Assembly (NCBI RefSeq): GCF_049341845.1
Contig: NZ_JBMPIT010000005.1
Coordinates: forward strand, 1 to 64,000
DNA from: Curtobacterium guangdongense
GTDB lineage: Bacteria > Actinomycetota > Actinomycetes > Actinomycetales > Microbacteriaceae
Length of the DNA: 64,000 nt
Reading direction: 5' to 3'
In this document: piece by piece, positions 33,996 to 42,614 of the stretch
How positions within the stretch are numbered: position 1 is the stretch's first letter
How the letters are laid out: each line of letters begins with the position of its first letter
The notes under the pieces: generated by a model
Database searches by the model: none
Told to the model about the DNA's origin: nothing
Seen by the model: the letters and a program-made list of their open reading frames with translations, nothing else
Translations under genes and position numbers: made by a program

Positions 33996-35107
33996 GCGCC
34001 CACTCTCGCACGGCGGACCCACGCCCGCCACGGCAGTGACGTCGCGAGCGCCAGACCGATGACCACCGAGCCGAACCACCCGACGACGGTGCCCGGGATC
34101 GGCACGAGCAGGCTCGTCCACAGCAGCACCGACAGCACGCCGAGCACGTACGCAGCCCCGGCCTTGAGGTACCGGAGCCGCCGCAGCCCGGCCGCCTGGT
34201 CGAGGTGCGAGGTCAGACGTGCGAGGAACACCGCGCCGACCGCGATCGCCGCGCCCGCGACGCCTGCCTGCTCGAGCGCACCGATGCCGTCGGACCCGAG
34301 CGGTCCCGACCCGGACAACGAGTACGCCCCGTCCAGGATCTCGAACAGCATGAACACGACGAGCCCGCGCTCGAACACGACCGTCGACGCGTACGCGTGG
34401 ATCCGCCAGGCGCCCCGCCCGGTCCCGATCGACGCGGTGTCCGTCGTCCCGGCGGGGGAGCGCAGCGCCCACTTGGCCACGCCCTTCGACCCGAGGTACC
34501 CGACGGTGCCCGCGATGCCACCGAGGGCCACCGGCACCACCGAGACGGGCTCCCACGAGGAGGTGGACCCGACGAGCACGGACGTCAGCACCACACCGGT
34601 CCCAGCGGTGACCAGCGACCAGACGCGCGGCCGCGCGACGGCGGCGAGCCGGGCCTCCAGTCCGCCCAGCCAGGACCTGCGGGACGCGCGGTCCGTGTTG
34701 AACAGGTACTCGGCGAAGACGAGCCAGATGAACGACGCACCGAAGGCGGCGAGTGCCGGGCGGACGTCCTGCAGGTGTGCCGCGAAGGTACCCGGTGCGA
34801 AGACCGCCTCGGACACGGCCGACGCCGGGTCCGAGGCGTCGCCGACGGCGACTGCCGCCGGCGGCAGCAGCAGTCGCATCGCGAGGACGCCGGCGACGAT
34901 GCCGAGCGACAGGAACAGGCGTCGTGCCGGGGAGTGCAGCCGGCTGGCGATGCCGGCCATCGGGACGGACGAGTCGGCCGCCATCGCGATCTCGAGCAGG
35001 GCGAGCGCGATGAACGCGAGTGCCGCGGGCGGGCCGAGCGTGAACCAGGCGAGTGCGGCGACGGCGGTCGTGGTGAGCAGGGGGACGGTCAGCAGGGATC
35101 TGGCCAT
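33992..35107 (-). CDS. DUF475 / TerC-like membrane protein
   Basis: 371 residues, nine or so membrane helices. LALLEIAMAADSSVPMAGIA (compare LEISLSFDNAV in DUF475/TerC) and GIVAGVLAMRLLLPPAAVAV, then FAEYLFNTDRASRRS match DUF475. TerC-like proteins are linked to tellurite resistance and metal handling. Role here unknown. It starts at ATG 35107. Confidence 0.85.
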   Translation of the reverse strand: MARSLLTVPLLTTTAVAALAWFTLGPPAALAFIALALLEIAMAADSSVPMAGIASRLHSPARRLFLSLGIVAGVLAMRLLLPPAAVAVGDASDPASAVSEAVFAPGTFAAHLQDVRPALAAFGASFIWLVFAEYLFNTDRASRRSWLGGLEARLAAVARPRVWSLVTAGTGVVLTSVLVGSTSSWEPVSVVPVALGGIAGTVGYLGSKGVAKWALRSPAGTTDTASIGTGRGAWRIHAYASTVVFERGLVVFMLFEILDGAYSLSGSGPLGSDGIGALEQAGVAGAAIAVGAVFLARLTSHLDQAAGLRRLRYLKAGAAYVLGVLSVLLWTSLLVPIPGTVVGWFGSVVIGLALATSLPWRAWVRRARVGA

Positions 35108-35231
35108 CACCCCATGGAGCGCTCCGAACCTGCGCTGGTCGTGCACCCGGCCTGGGCACGGCCTGGAGGCTCGGCGTGCGTTCCCGAGATCGGGTGACGG
35201 CCGGTCCCCACTTGCGCGGACGCCCGCGCAC

Positions 35232-35259
35232 CTAACGAGCGGCGCCGTGCGTCCGATAG
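35232..35259 (+). promoter_or_regulatory. sigma-28-type promoter of the flbD-motA operon
   Basis: CTAACG (35232-35237), 14 nt, then TCCGATAG (35252-35259). Best match of the set, 83 nt before flbD. Confidence 0.8.
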
Positions 35260-35342
35260 ACACCGCTGACCACCCACGGAAGGGCGGCCGCACACCCTGC
35301 CCCACGGACGGCGGCGGGGACGAGACACACCAAGGACGGGCC

Positions 35343-35606
35343 ATGATCGTCGTCACACGACTCAACGGCAGCGGGTTCGCTGTCAACCCCGATCTCGTGG
35401 AGCGCATCCAGGAGACGCCGGACACGACGCTCATCATGGTCGACGGCGCGAAGTACATCGTCCGCGAGTCCATGGCCGAGGTCATCGACCGGATCGCCGC
35501 GTACCGCGCCCGGATCGTCACGATGGCGTACGGCACCGAGCCACGCAGTGCCACGGGTCCGCAGCCGGTCCTCGCGCCCGTCGCACCGCTGCACGGGGAG
35601 CGCTGA
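35343..35606 (+). CDS. flbD: FlbD, flagellar FlbD family protein
   Basis: 87 residues. MIVVTRLNGSGFAVNPDLVE and ETPDTTLIMVDGAKYIVRES are textbook FlbD (usual: MIxVTRLNG...F.LN..LIE..E..PDT.I.L..G.K..V.E). Its job in Gram-positive flagella is not well established; it precedes motA in Bacillus-type clusters too. It opens the second flagellar block, immediately after the promoter at 35232. Confidence 0.93.
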   Translation: MIVVTRLNGSGFAVNPDLVERIQETPDTTLIMVDGAKYIVRESMAEVIDRIAAYRARIVTMAYGTEPRSATGPQPVLAPVAPLHGER

Positions 35607-35607
35607 C

Positions 35608-36435
35608 GTGGACATCGCAACGATCGTCGGGATCCTGCTCGCCTTCGGCGCACTCTTCGGCATGGTCGAGATGGAGCACGTCGAGCTCGCCGGCCTGTTC
35701 CTCCCCGCGCCGATGCTGCTCGTGTTCGGCGCGACCATCGGCTGCGGCATCGCGAGCACGACGTTGAAGGACGCCATCGCCTCGTTCAAGTCGGTCCCGA
35801 AGGCGTTCACCGGCAAGGTCACCCCGCCGGCGTCGGTCATCGACGACGTCGTGGGCCTCGCCGAGGTCGCCCGCGCCAACGGCCTGCTCGCGCTCGAGCA
35901 GGAGGCCGACAAGCACTCGGACCCGTTCATGAAGAAGGCGCTGCAGAACATCGCCGACGGCACCGACGGCGACGAGCTCCGGATCCTGCTCGAGGACGAG
36001 ATCGAGTCGAACGCCGCGCCGGTCCGCAGCGCGAGCTCGTTCTTCATGGGCCTCGGCGGCTTCGCCCCGACCGTCGGCATCATCGGCACCGTGGTGTCGC
36101 TGACCCACGTGCTCGCGAACCTCGGCAAGCCGGACGAGCTCGGCCCGCTCATCGCGAGCGCGTTCGTCGCGACCCTGTGGGGCCTCCTCACCGCGAACTT
36201 CCTCTGGCTGCCGATCGGCGGGAAGCTCCGCAAGCTCGCGCAGCTCGAGTCCGACCGCCAGACGCTCCTGATGGAGGGACTCCTCGCGGTGCAGGCCGGC
36301 AGCCAGCCGCGGCTCCTCGGTGAACGCCTCAAGGCGATGGTCCCGCCGGCCGCCAGGGGCGACGGCGCCGCGGCGAAGGGCAAGGGCAAGGCCGGCAAGG
36401 GCGAGTCCGTCGACGACCAGCAGCTGGCGGCCTGA
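35608..36435 (+). CDS. motA: MotA, flagellar motor stator
   Basis: 275 residues. Four membrane helices: near the N terminus (IVGILLAFGALFGMV), about 29-50, and two in the C-terminal half (APTVGIIGTVVSLTHVLANL and GPLIASAFVATLWGLLTANF). The Pro of the third and fourth helices is present. A charged cytoplasmic loop faces FliG. The last 25 residues are Lys/Ala/Gly-rich. GTG start, ahead of motB by 2 nt. Confidence 0.94.
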   Translation: MDIATIVGILLAFGALFGMVEMEHVELAGLFLPAPMLLVFGATIGCGIASTTLKDAIASFKSVPKAFTGKVTPPASVIDDVVGLAEVARANGLLALEQEADKHSDPFMKKALQNIADGTDGDELRILLEDEIESNAAPVRSASSFFMGLGGFAPTVGIIGTVVSLTHVLANLGKPDELGPLIASAFVATLWGLLTANFLWLPIGGKLRKLAQLESDRQTLLMEGLLAVQAGSQPRLLGERLKAMVPPAARGDGAAAKGKGKAGKGESVDDQQLAA

Positions 36436-36437
36436 CG

Positions 36438-37379
36438 ATGAGCGCGAACCCCCGTGGGCGCGGGCGTGGACGCTCGAAGAAGGGCGGTCACGACGAGGCA
36501 GAGCACCCCGACGAGCGCTGGATGGCGTCCTACATGGACATGATCACCGTCCTGATGTGCATGTTCCTCGTGCTGTTCGCGATGTCGACGGTCGACCAGC
36601 AGAAGTACATCGCGCTGAAGACCTCGCTCGCCACGGGCTTCGGCGAGGTCAAGACGGACAAGATCGACACCGCGAGCGGTACCGTCGTGAAGAAGAACGA
36701 GGTCACCGACGGCAAGGGCTACTCGGTCGACAACGCGAAGGCCGACCACTCCACCGCGGCGTCCGGCAGCAAGGACACCAACACGGACCCCGCGTCGACC
36801 GCCGTCCCGGCCGTCCCCGCCAGCGCGACCAAGCAGGACGTCGCCGCGGCGAAGCAGGAACTCGACGACCTGCAGGCGATCGAAGCGGCGATCAAGGCGA
36901 ACCTCGACAAGGCGGGGCAGACCACCAACGTGCAGTTCACCGTCGACGCCCGAGGACTGACCGTGCGGCTGGTCGGCAGCGAGACGTACTTCGGCACGAA
37001 CAGCGCCGACCTGTCCGACCAGGCGAAGGCGATCATGGACGCGATCGCACCGGTCCTGCAGACGGCCGACCACGACGTCAGCGTCGAGGGCCACGCCGAC
37101 CAGCGGAACTCGACCGCCCCGTACGCGACGAACTGGGAGCTCAGCGCGGCCCGTGCGACCGGGGTCCTCCGCGACCTGGTGGAGCGGGGAGGCATGCCGG
37201 CCGACCGGATCCAGAGCGTCGGGTTCGGGTCGAGTCGGCCGCTCGCGAAGGGGAGCACCGACCAGGACCTCGCGCTGAACCGACGCGTCGACATCGTGGT
37301 GCTGTCGAACGCCGACCAGGACGTCAGCGCGCTGATGCCGGCGCTGGCGAAGGCGCAGGACGGGGCGCGATCCGGCTGA
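36438..37379 (+). CDS. motB: MotB, flagellar motor stator
   Basis: 313 residues. The single membrane helix ASYMDMITVLMCMFLVLFAM carries Asp34, the ion-binding residue. The C-terminal OmpA-like domain has VSVEGHADQRNSTAPYATNW and ELSAARATGVL, then LALNRRVDIVVLS, and binds peptidoglycan. Whether H+ or Na+ is used cannot be told. A linker of about 100 residues separates helix and domain. Confidence 0.95.
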   Translation: MSANPRGRGRGRSKKGGHDEAEHPDERWMASYMDMITVLMCMFLVLFAMSTVDQQKYIALKTSLATGFGEVKTDKIDTASGTVVKKNEVTDGKGYSVDNAKADHSTAASGSKDTNTDPASTAVPAVPASATKQDVAAAKQELDDLQAIEAAIKANLDKAGQTTNVQFTVDARGLTVRLVGSETYFGTNSADLSDQAKAIMDAIAPVLQTADHDVSVEGHADQRNSTAPYATNWELSAARATGVLRDLVERGGMPADRIQSVGFGSSRPLAKGSTDQDLALNRRVDIVVLSNADQDVSALMPALAKAQDGARSG

Positions 37380-37410
37380 CGCCCTCCGGCCCCCAGAAGT
37401 GGGCACAGCA

Positions 37411-37450
37411 CTGACGGGTGGGACGGGTCGACCCGATAGACCCACCCGTG
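37411..37450 (+). promoter_or_regulatory. possible promoter and hairpin between motB and fliM
   Basis: CTGACG (37411-37416), 15 nt, then CCCGATAG (37432-37439), a variant of the sigma-28 box. The GTG of fliM is 8 nt after it, so any mRNA would be leaderless. The same stretch also forms a hairpin: ACGGGTGGG pairs with CCCACCCGT, so it may end motB instead. Confidence 0.45.
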
Positions 37451-38326
37451 ACCGAGACCCTGCCAGCGCCCGAGGTGTACGACTTCGCGCGCCCGTCGAC
37501 GCTCGCCCGCGAGCACGCGCGGGTCCTCGAGCTCGCCTTCGAGACCTTCGCCAGGCAGTGGGGCACCCAGCTGACCGCCAAGGTCCGCGTGGTCAGCCAG
37601 GTCACGTGCGAGCAGGTCCAGATGATGACGTACGACGAGTACGCCGCGTCCCTGCCGGCGCTCACGGGCATGGCGCTGCTGCCGATCGCCGACACGACCC
37701 CGAAGGGCGTGCTGCAGGTCCCGCTCGACGCCGCCCTGACGTGGGTGTCACACGCGCTCGGCGCCTCGAAGCCGTTGCCGGCGCCCGACCGTACCTTCAC
37801 CCCGATCGAGCAGGCGCTCGTCCGGAAGATCATCGAGGACGCCCTCGACGACCTCCGGTACTCGTTCGGCGGGCTCCTCACGCACGACGTCACCGTCGGC
37901 GGGTTCCAGTACAACTCGCAGTTCGCCCAGGCCGCGCAGAAGGGCGACCTGATGATCGTGGCGTCCTTCGAGATCCGCGTCGGCGACCGCATCGCCCCCG
38001 GCACGCTCGCCCTGCCGGCCGAGGCCGTGCTCCCGCAGCTCGGCGAGGCCGCGGCCACCGTGTCGTCCGCCGACGCCCGCGTGCTCCTCGACGCCCAGCT
38101 CGCGAGCGTCCCCGTCGGCGTCTCGCTGCGCTTCGCCCCGGCCGCCGTCCTGCCGTCGCAGGTCCTGCGCCTCGCCGTCGGCGACCTGCTGCCGCTGCCG
38201 CACCCGCAGCACCGTCCCCTCACCATCGCGGTCGACGGCGAGCCCGTCGGCACCGCCGCCGTCGGCGCGAACGGCTCGCGCCTCGCCGGCATCGTCGTCA
38301 CCACCACATCGGAGCTCCCCGCATGA
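37448..38326 (+). CDS. fliM: FliM, motor switch protein
   Basis: 292 residues. EVYDFARPSTLAREHARVLE matches the start of the FliM core (vYDFkRPdk). The FliM/CheC-like middle (FTPIEQALVRKIIEDALDDL) and the C-terminal SpoA-like domain (LRLAVGDLLPLPHPQ) follow. The N-terminal peptide LSQxEIDALL, which binds CheY-P, is absent, and an upstream in-frame extension could add only ten residues. It forms the C ring with FliN and FliG. Confidence 0.92.
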   Translation: MTETLPAPEVYDFARPSTLAREHARVLELAFETFARQWGTQLTAKVRVVSQVTCEQVQMMTYDEYAASLPALTGMALLPIADTTPKGVLQVPLDAALTWVSHALGASKPLPAPDRTFTPIEQALVRKIIEDALDDLRYSFGGLLTHDVTVGGFQYNSQFAQAAQKGDLMIVASFEIRVGDRIAPGTLALPAEAVLPQLGEAAATVSSADARVLLDAQLASVPVGVSLRFAPAAVLPSQVLRLAVGDLLPLPHPQHRPLTIAVDGEPVGTAAVGANGSRLAGIVVTTTSELPA

Positions 38327-39033
38327 CCGCCACCACCACCCTCCACACCGGTGCCGCCGAGGCACTCGTCGCGCAGCTCCCGACGGCGGCGCCCCTCCGC
38401 GCGCTGGCACTGCCGGGAGGCCCGAACGCCGCCGTCCTGGAGGCTGCGGTCGACGGTGTGGTCGCGTCCTTCGTCGGCGGGCTGTCCGCGGACCTCGCGG
38501 TGGTCCTCACCGACCTGGACCAGATCGCCGCCGCCGGCGGCACCGACCACGGCCTCGTGGCGGTCACCGACGTGCTCCGTCCGTCGCTCGAGGGCGCGGT
38601 GTCGGCGCTCGGTGTCGGCGTCCTCGGCGAGGCCCGTCGTGAGTCCGCCGCGTCGCTGTTCGCCGACCCGGACACCGTGGTGTTCGAGCTCACCGCCGGC
38701 GGGCTCCCCGGCGGCTGGTTCGGCATCCGCATCCGCGAGAACGGCACCGTCGGCGCCGCGCCCGTGCAGCACGTGTCGATCCCCGCCGGCAACCTCGGCC
38801 GGATCAACAACGTCGAGATGACCCTGACGGTCGAGATCGGTCGCACCCGGATGTCCGTCCGCGACGTGCTCGGCATGGAACCGGGCGCCGTCGTCGAACT
38901 CGACCGCTCCGCCGGTGCGCCCGCCGACGTGCTGCTGAACGGCCGGCTGATCGCGCACGGCGAGGTCGTCGTCGTCGACCAGGACTACGCCGTCCGCATC
39001 ACGAAGATCCTCGACGTCGCCGAAAGCCTCTGA
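38323..39033 (+). CDS. fliN: FliN, motor switch protein, long form
   Basis: 236 residues. The C-terminal 80 residues form the SpoA domain: LTVEIGRTRMSVRDVLGMEP, then GAVVELDRSAGAPADVLLNG and ARGEVVVVD-like (AHGEVVVVDQDYAVRITKIL). The N-terminal 140 residues form a domain of FliY-like size, with no CheC-phosphatase D/S-x3-E-x2-N motif that I can see. Overlaps fliM by 4 bp. Confidence 0.93.
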   Translation: MTATTTLHTGAAEALVAQLPTAAPLRALALPGGPNAAVLEAAVDGVVASFVGGLSADLAVVLTDLDQIAAAGGTDHGLVAVTDVLRPSLEGAVSALGVGVLGEARRESAASLFADPDTVVFELTAGGLPGGWFGIRIRENGTVGAAPVQHVSIPAGNLGRINNVEMTLTVEIGRTRMSVRDVLGMEPGAVVELDRSAGAPADVLLNGRLIAHGEVVVVDQDYAVRITKILDVAESL

Positions 39034-39039
39034 CCCGAC

Positions 39040-39558
39040 GTGGACACGCTCGTCATCACCCTCCGCGTCGCGCTCTCGCTCGGCGTCGTGCTCGCCCTGA
39101 TGTGGGTGCTGCACCGCCGCGTGTCGAAGGGCCAGTTCGGCGCGGGGAAGAAGCCGCGCGGACGTCGGTCCGCCGCGGTGGAGGTCGTCGCCCGACAGGG
39201 CATCGGCGGCAAGGCGAGCGTCGTCGTCGTGGACGTCGAGGGGGAGCGCCTCGTGCTCGGCGTGACCGAGCACGGCGTCAGCCTGCTCACCAGCGGCGAG
39301 GCACCCGCGCCGGAACTCACGATCGTGACCGGTCCGGTCGCGCTGCCCGTGCGTCCGACCCCGTCGGCGGAGCAGTTCCGTCAGGAACTGGCCGTGCAGA
39401 CCGACGCCGCCACGAGCCTCCCGTCCGACCTGCCCCTGCGCCCCCGGAACCGTGACCGCCGTGCGGTCCCGACGTCCGCGCAGCTCCAGGGGTCGATCCT
39501 GTCCGCCGACACCTGGCGGCAGGCCGCCGCCGCCCTCCGTTCCCGGCGGGCCGGGTGA
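39040..39558 (+). CDS. fliO: FliO-like export component
   Basis: 172 residues. One N-terminal membrane helix (TLRVALSLGVVLALMWVLHR), then a short soluble domain with VEVVARQGIGGKASVVVVDV and GERLVLGVTEHGVSLL, the FliO core. It assists FliP assembly. The C-terminal 70 residues are not conserved. GTG start. Confidence 0.85.
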   Translation: MDTLVITLRVALSLGVVLALMWVLHRRVSKGQFGAGKKPRGRRSAAVEVVARQGIGGKASVVVVDVEGERLVLGVTEHGVSLLTSGEAPAPELTIVTGPVALPVRPTPSAEQFRQELAVQTDAATSLPSDLPLRPRNRDRRAVPTSAQLQGSILSADTWRQAAAALRSRRAG

Positions 39559-40385
39559 CCGCCGCGCGCACCGGGCGCCTCGTCCTGCTGGTCCTGCTCG
39601 GCCTGGCGATGGTCGCCGGGTTCCTCATGCTCACCGCGACCGGCGCACACGCGACCGGGGTCGTCCAGCCGACCGCGCCGGCCACGCCCTCCGCGCCGGC
39701 GTCGCCGTCCACCGGCGGGTTCTCCGTCAGCGTGAACGGGCCGGACGGGCAGCCGTCCTCGGCCGTCGTGACGCTCATCGGGATCACGCTGCTGAGCGTC
39801 GCCCCGGCGCTGATGCTGATGATGACGTCGTTCACGAAGATCTTCGTCGTCCTCGCGATGACCAGGAACGCGCTCGCGCTGCAGTCGATCCCGCCGAACC
39901 AGGTGCTCGCTGGCCTGGCGCTGTTCCTGTCGCTGTTCGTGATGGCGCCGGTGATCGGGCACATCAACGACGACGCGCTCCAGCCCTACCTGGCGGGCCA
40001 CATCGACTTCCAGCAGGCCGTCGACATCGGCACGAAGCCGCTCCGGACGTTCATGCTGCACCAGACGCGCGAGGAGGACGTCGCGCTCATCACCCGCGCT
40101 GCCGGTCAGGGCAACCCGAAGACGATGGCCGACGTGCCGATGACGACCGTCATCCCGGCGTTCATCATCTCCGAGCTCCGCAGCGCGTTCATCATCGGGT
40201 TCGTCATCTTCATCCCGTTCCTCGTCATCGACCTCGTCGTCTCCGCGGCGCTCATGTCGATGGGCATGATGATGCTCCCGCCGGTGATGATCTCGCTGCC
40301 GTTCAAGATCCTGCTGTTCGTGCTCGTCGACGGGTGGGGGCTCATCATCAAGTCGCTCATCGAGAGCTACCAGGTGGTGCACTAG
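39555..40385 (+). CDS. fliP: FliP, flagellar export gate protein
   Basis: 276 residues. N-terminal signal peptide-like helix (LLVLLGLAMVAGFLMLTATG). Core has LMLMMTSFTKIFVVLAMTRN, ADVPMTTVIPAFIISELRSA and IIGFVIFIPFLVIDLVVSAA, all FliP hallmarks. Gate of the type III export apparatus. It overlaps fliO and fliQ. Confidence 0.97.
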   Translation: MTAARTGRLVLLVLLGLAMVAGFLMLTATGAHATGVVQPTAPATPSAPASPSTGGFSVSVNGPDGQPSSAVVTLIGITLLSVAPALMLMMTSFTKIFVVLAMTRNALALQSIPPNQVLAGLALFLSLFVMAPVIGHINDDALQPYLAGHIDFQQAVDIGTKPLRTFMLHQTREEDVALITRAAGQGNPKTMADVPMTTVIPAFIISELRSAFIIGFVIFIPFLVIDLVVSAALMSMGMMMLPPVMISLPFKILLFVLVDGWGLIIKSLIESYQVVH

Positions 40386-40660
40386 TGGACCAGCAAGCCG
40401 TCATCGATCTCGTCCTGCAGGCCCTCATGGTCGCGGGCAAGCTCGCAGCACCCGTCCTCGTGACGTCGCTCGTCGTGGGCTTCGCGATCTCGCTGTTCCA
40501 GTCGGTCACGCAGATCCAGGAGGTCACGCTCTCGTTCGTGCCGAAGGCCCTGGCGGTCGCCGTCGCGCTGGTCGTCTGCGGCAACTGGATGATCTCGGAG
40601 ATGGTCGCGTTCACGCACTTCGCGTTCGACCAGATCCCGAAGCTCCTCGGGGTGGGCTGA
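40385..40660 (+). CDS. fliQ: FliQ, flagellar export gate protein
   Basis: 91 residues, standard size. Two membrane helices: MVAGKLAAPVLVTSLVVGFA and FVPKALAVAVALVVCGNWMI, with SLFQSVTQIQEVTLSFVPKA between. GTG start shares one base with the fliP stop. It sits in the export gate with FliP and FliR. Confidence 0.96.
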   Translation: MDQQAVIDLVLQALMVAGKLAAPVLVTSLVVGFAISLFQSVTQIQEVTLSFVPKALAVAVALVVCGNWMISEMVAFTHFAFDQIPKLLGVG

Positions 40661-41421
40661 TGGAGCTCGCCATCGACTTCGACTCGCTCGAGGGCACCAT
40701 GCTCGCCGGCGTCCGGATGATCGCGTTCTTCGTGATCGCGCCGCCGTTCTCGTACAAGGCGTTCCCTGCGACCGTGAAGGTCATCCTGGCGCTCGGTCTC
40801 GCCGTCGGCGTCGCGCCGCGCGTCACCGCCGGGTACGAATCGCTCGACACCGGGGCGTTCGTCATCGCCCTCGTCACACAGCTCGTCGTCGGTCTGGTGC
40901 TCGGCTTCCTGGTGTACCTCGTGTTCGCGGCCGTGCAGTCCGCCGGCGCGCTCATCGACCTGTTCGGCGGGTTCACGCTCGCGCAGGCGTACGACCCGCA
41001 GTCGCAGGTGAACGGCGCGCAGTTCACCCGGTTGTTCCAGATGGCGGCGCTCGCGCTGTTGTTCGCGTCCGGCGGGTACCAGCTCATCGTCGCCGGACTC
41101 GTCCGGTCGTTCGACGCGGTGCCGCTCGTGGACGGTTCCTTCGCGCTCGGCGGGGTCGCGTCCGTGCTCGTCACGGCGCTGTCGCAGATGTTCCTCGCGA
41201 CGCTGCAGATCGCCGGCCCGCTCGTCGTCGTCCTGTTCCTCGCCGACGTCGGCCTCGGGCTCCTGACCCGTGTGGCACCGGCGCTCAACGCCTTCCAGAT
41301 GGGCTTCCCGATCAAGATCGGCCTGACCGTGATCTTCGCCGGTGCGCTGTTCATGGCGCTGCCGTCGATCGTCTCGTCGCTGACCGGTGACGCCGTGCAA
41401 GCGATCACGGGGAGGGGGTGA
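40660..41421 (+). CDS. fliR: FliR, flagellar export gate protein
   Basis: 253 residues, six or so membrane helices. LVVGLVLGFLVYLVFAAVQS and GALIDLFGGFTLAQAYDPQS, LLTRVAPALNAFQMGFPIKI are FliR hallmarks. Start ATG overlaps fliQ stop by 1 nt; flhB follows with a 4-bp overlap. Confidence 0.96.
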   Translation: MELAIDFDSLEGTMLAGVRMIAFFVIAPPFSYKAFPATVKVILALGLAVGVAPRVTAGYESLDTGAFVIALVTQLVVGLVLGFLVYLVFAAVQSAGALIDLFGGFTLAQAYDPQSQVNGAQFTRLFQMAALALLFASGGYQLIVAGLVRSFDAVPLVDGSFALGGVASVLVTALSQMFLATLQIAGPLVVVLFLADVGLGLLTRVAPALNAFQMGFPIKIGLTVIFAGALFMALPSIVSSLTGDAVQAITGRG

Positions 41422-42614
41422 GCATGTCCGACTCCGGTGAGAAGTCCGAGAAGGCCACCGCCAAGCGGATGAAGGAGGTCCACAGGAAGGGTCAGCTCGG
41501 CCGCTCCCAGGACCTCGGCGCGTGGATCGGCATCGCCGTCGCCGCACTCATGGTGCCGGCGACCATCGGCAAGGCGGCAGCAGCCGGGCAGGCGCAGCTG
41601 GACGCCGTGCGCGTCGTCATCGCCGACCCGACGATCGGCACCATGCGCGGGGTGTTCGACGAGGCGATGGGCTCCATCGCCGCGACGCTCGGCCCGATGC
41701 TCCTCGTGGTCCTCGTCGGCGTCACCGCGGCCGCCGTCGCGCAAGGTGGCGTGCACTTCCGGTCCCTGGCCCCGACGCCGGAGCACTTCGACCCCGTGCA
41801 GGGCATCAAGCGGGTGTTCGGCACCCAGGCGCTCTGGAACGGCGTGAAGGCCCTCGTGAAGACCGCGGTCGTCGGCCTCGTCCTCTGGTTCGCCGTCCAG
41901 GGGCTCGTCCCCGTGCTCATGACGAGCGGCTCGCTGCCCCTGTCCGCGGTGCTGGCTGCCGCCGGTGCGGGTGCGGGAACCCTGCTGCGCGCGGCCATCG
42001 CCGCCGGTCTGGTCCTCGCCGCGCTCGACGTGTTCGTCGTGATCCGCCGGAACCGCAAGCGCACCATGATGACCAAGCGCGAGGTCAAGGACGAGAACAA
42101 GACCGCAGAGGGCGACCCGCTCGTCAAGGGCCAACGGCGCTCCCGGCAGCTCGCGATGAGCCGGAACCGGATGATCCAGTCGATCGGCACCGCGGACGTC
42201 GTGATGACGAACCCGACGCACTACGCCGTCGCGCTCAAGTACGAGCCGGGCAAGTCCGCACCGCGCGTCGTCGCGAAGGGGGCGGGTCCCGTCGCGTCGC
42301 TCATCCGTGACCGAGCGCTGGAGGCCCGGGTGCCGATCGTCCGCGACGTCCCACTGACCCGTGCCCTGCACGCCGCGTGCGAGCTCGGGCAGGAGGTCCC
42401 CGTCGACCTCTACACGCCGGTCGCCCGGGTGCTCTCCTTCGTGATGGCGCTCAAGGCGAAGGGTGCCGCCGCCGGGACGCACGCGCCGCCTCGGCCCACG
42501 ACGCCGGACGAGGTCGCCACCGTCCTCGATCCGGCGACCCTCACCGGGGACCTCCGCCCCCGCAGGCTCCGCACGCCCCGCACGACCCCGTCTCCCGAAG
42601 AGGTGCCAGCATGA
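41418..42614 (+). CDS. flhB: FlhB, export gate substrate-specificity switch
   Basis: 398 residues. N terminus: GEKSEKATAKRMKEVHRKGQ, then four membrane helices. C-terminal cytosolic part holds the self-cleavage motif N265-P-T-H268 (VVMTNPTHYAVAL). GTG start at 41418; ATG at 41424 is possible. The tail after residue 360 is Pro/Thr/Arg-rich. Cleavage by FliK-dependent signal switches from hook to filament substrates. Confidence 0.96.
   Translation: MSMSDSGEKSEKATAKRMKEVHRKGQLGRSQDLGAWIGIAVAALMVPATIGKAAAAGQAQLDAVRVVIADPTIGTMRGVFDEAMGSIAATLGPMLLVVLVGVTAAAVAQGGVHFRSLAPTPEHFDPVQGIKRVFGTQALWNGVKALVKTAVVGLVLWFAVQGLVPVLMTSGSLPLSAVLAAAGAGAGTLLRAAIAAGLVLAALDVFVVIRRNRKRTMMTKREVKDENKTAEGDPLVKGQRRSRQLAMSRNRMIQSIGTADVVMTNPTHYAVALKYEPGKSAPRVVAKGAGPVASLIRDRALEARVPIVRDVPLTRALHAACELGQEVPVDLYTPVARVLSFVMALKAKGAAAGTHAPPRPTTPDEVATVLDPATLTGDLRPRRLRTPRTTPSPEEVPA

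Noticed and set aside
32094..35606. An 1170-residue plus-strand reading frame
   Set aside because: It runs antisense to the MFS and DUF475 genes and is Arg/Ser/Pro-rich noise; only the last 87 residues (flbD) are real.
37418..37447. Longer FliM start restoring the CheY-binding peptide
   Set aside because: Only ten more residues fit and they do not resemble LSQxEIDALL.
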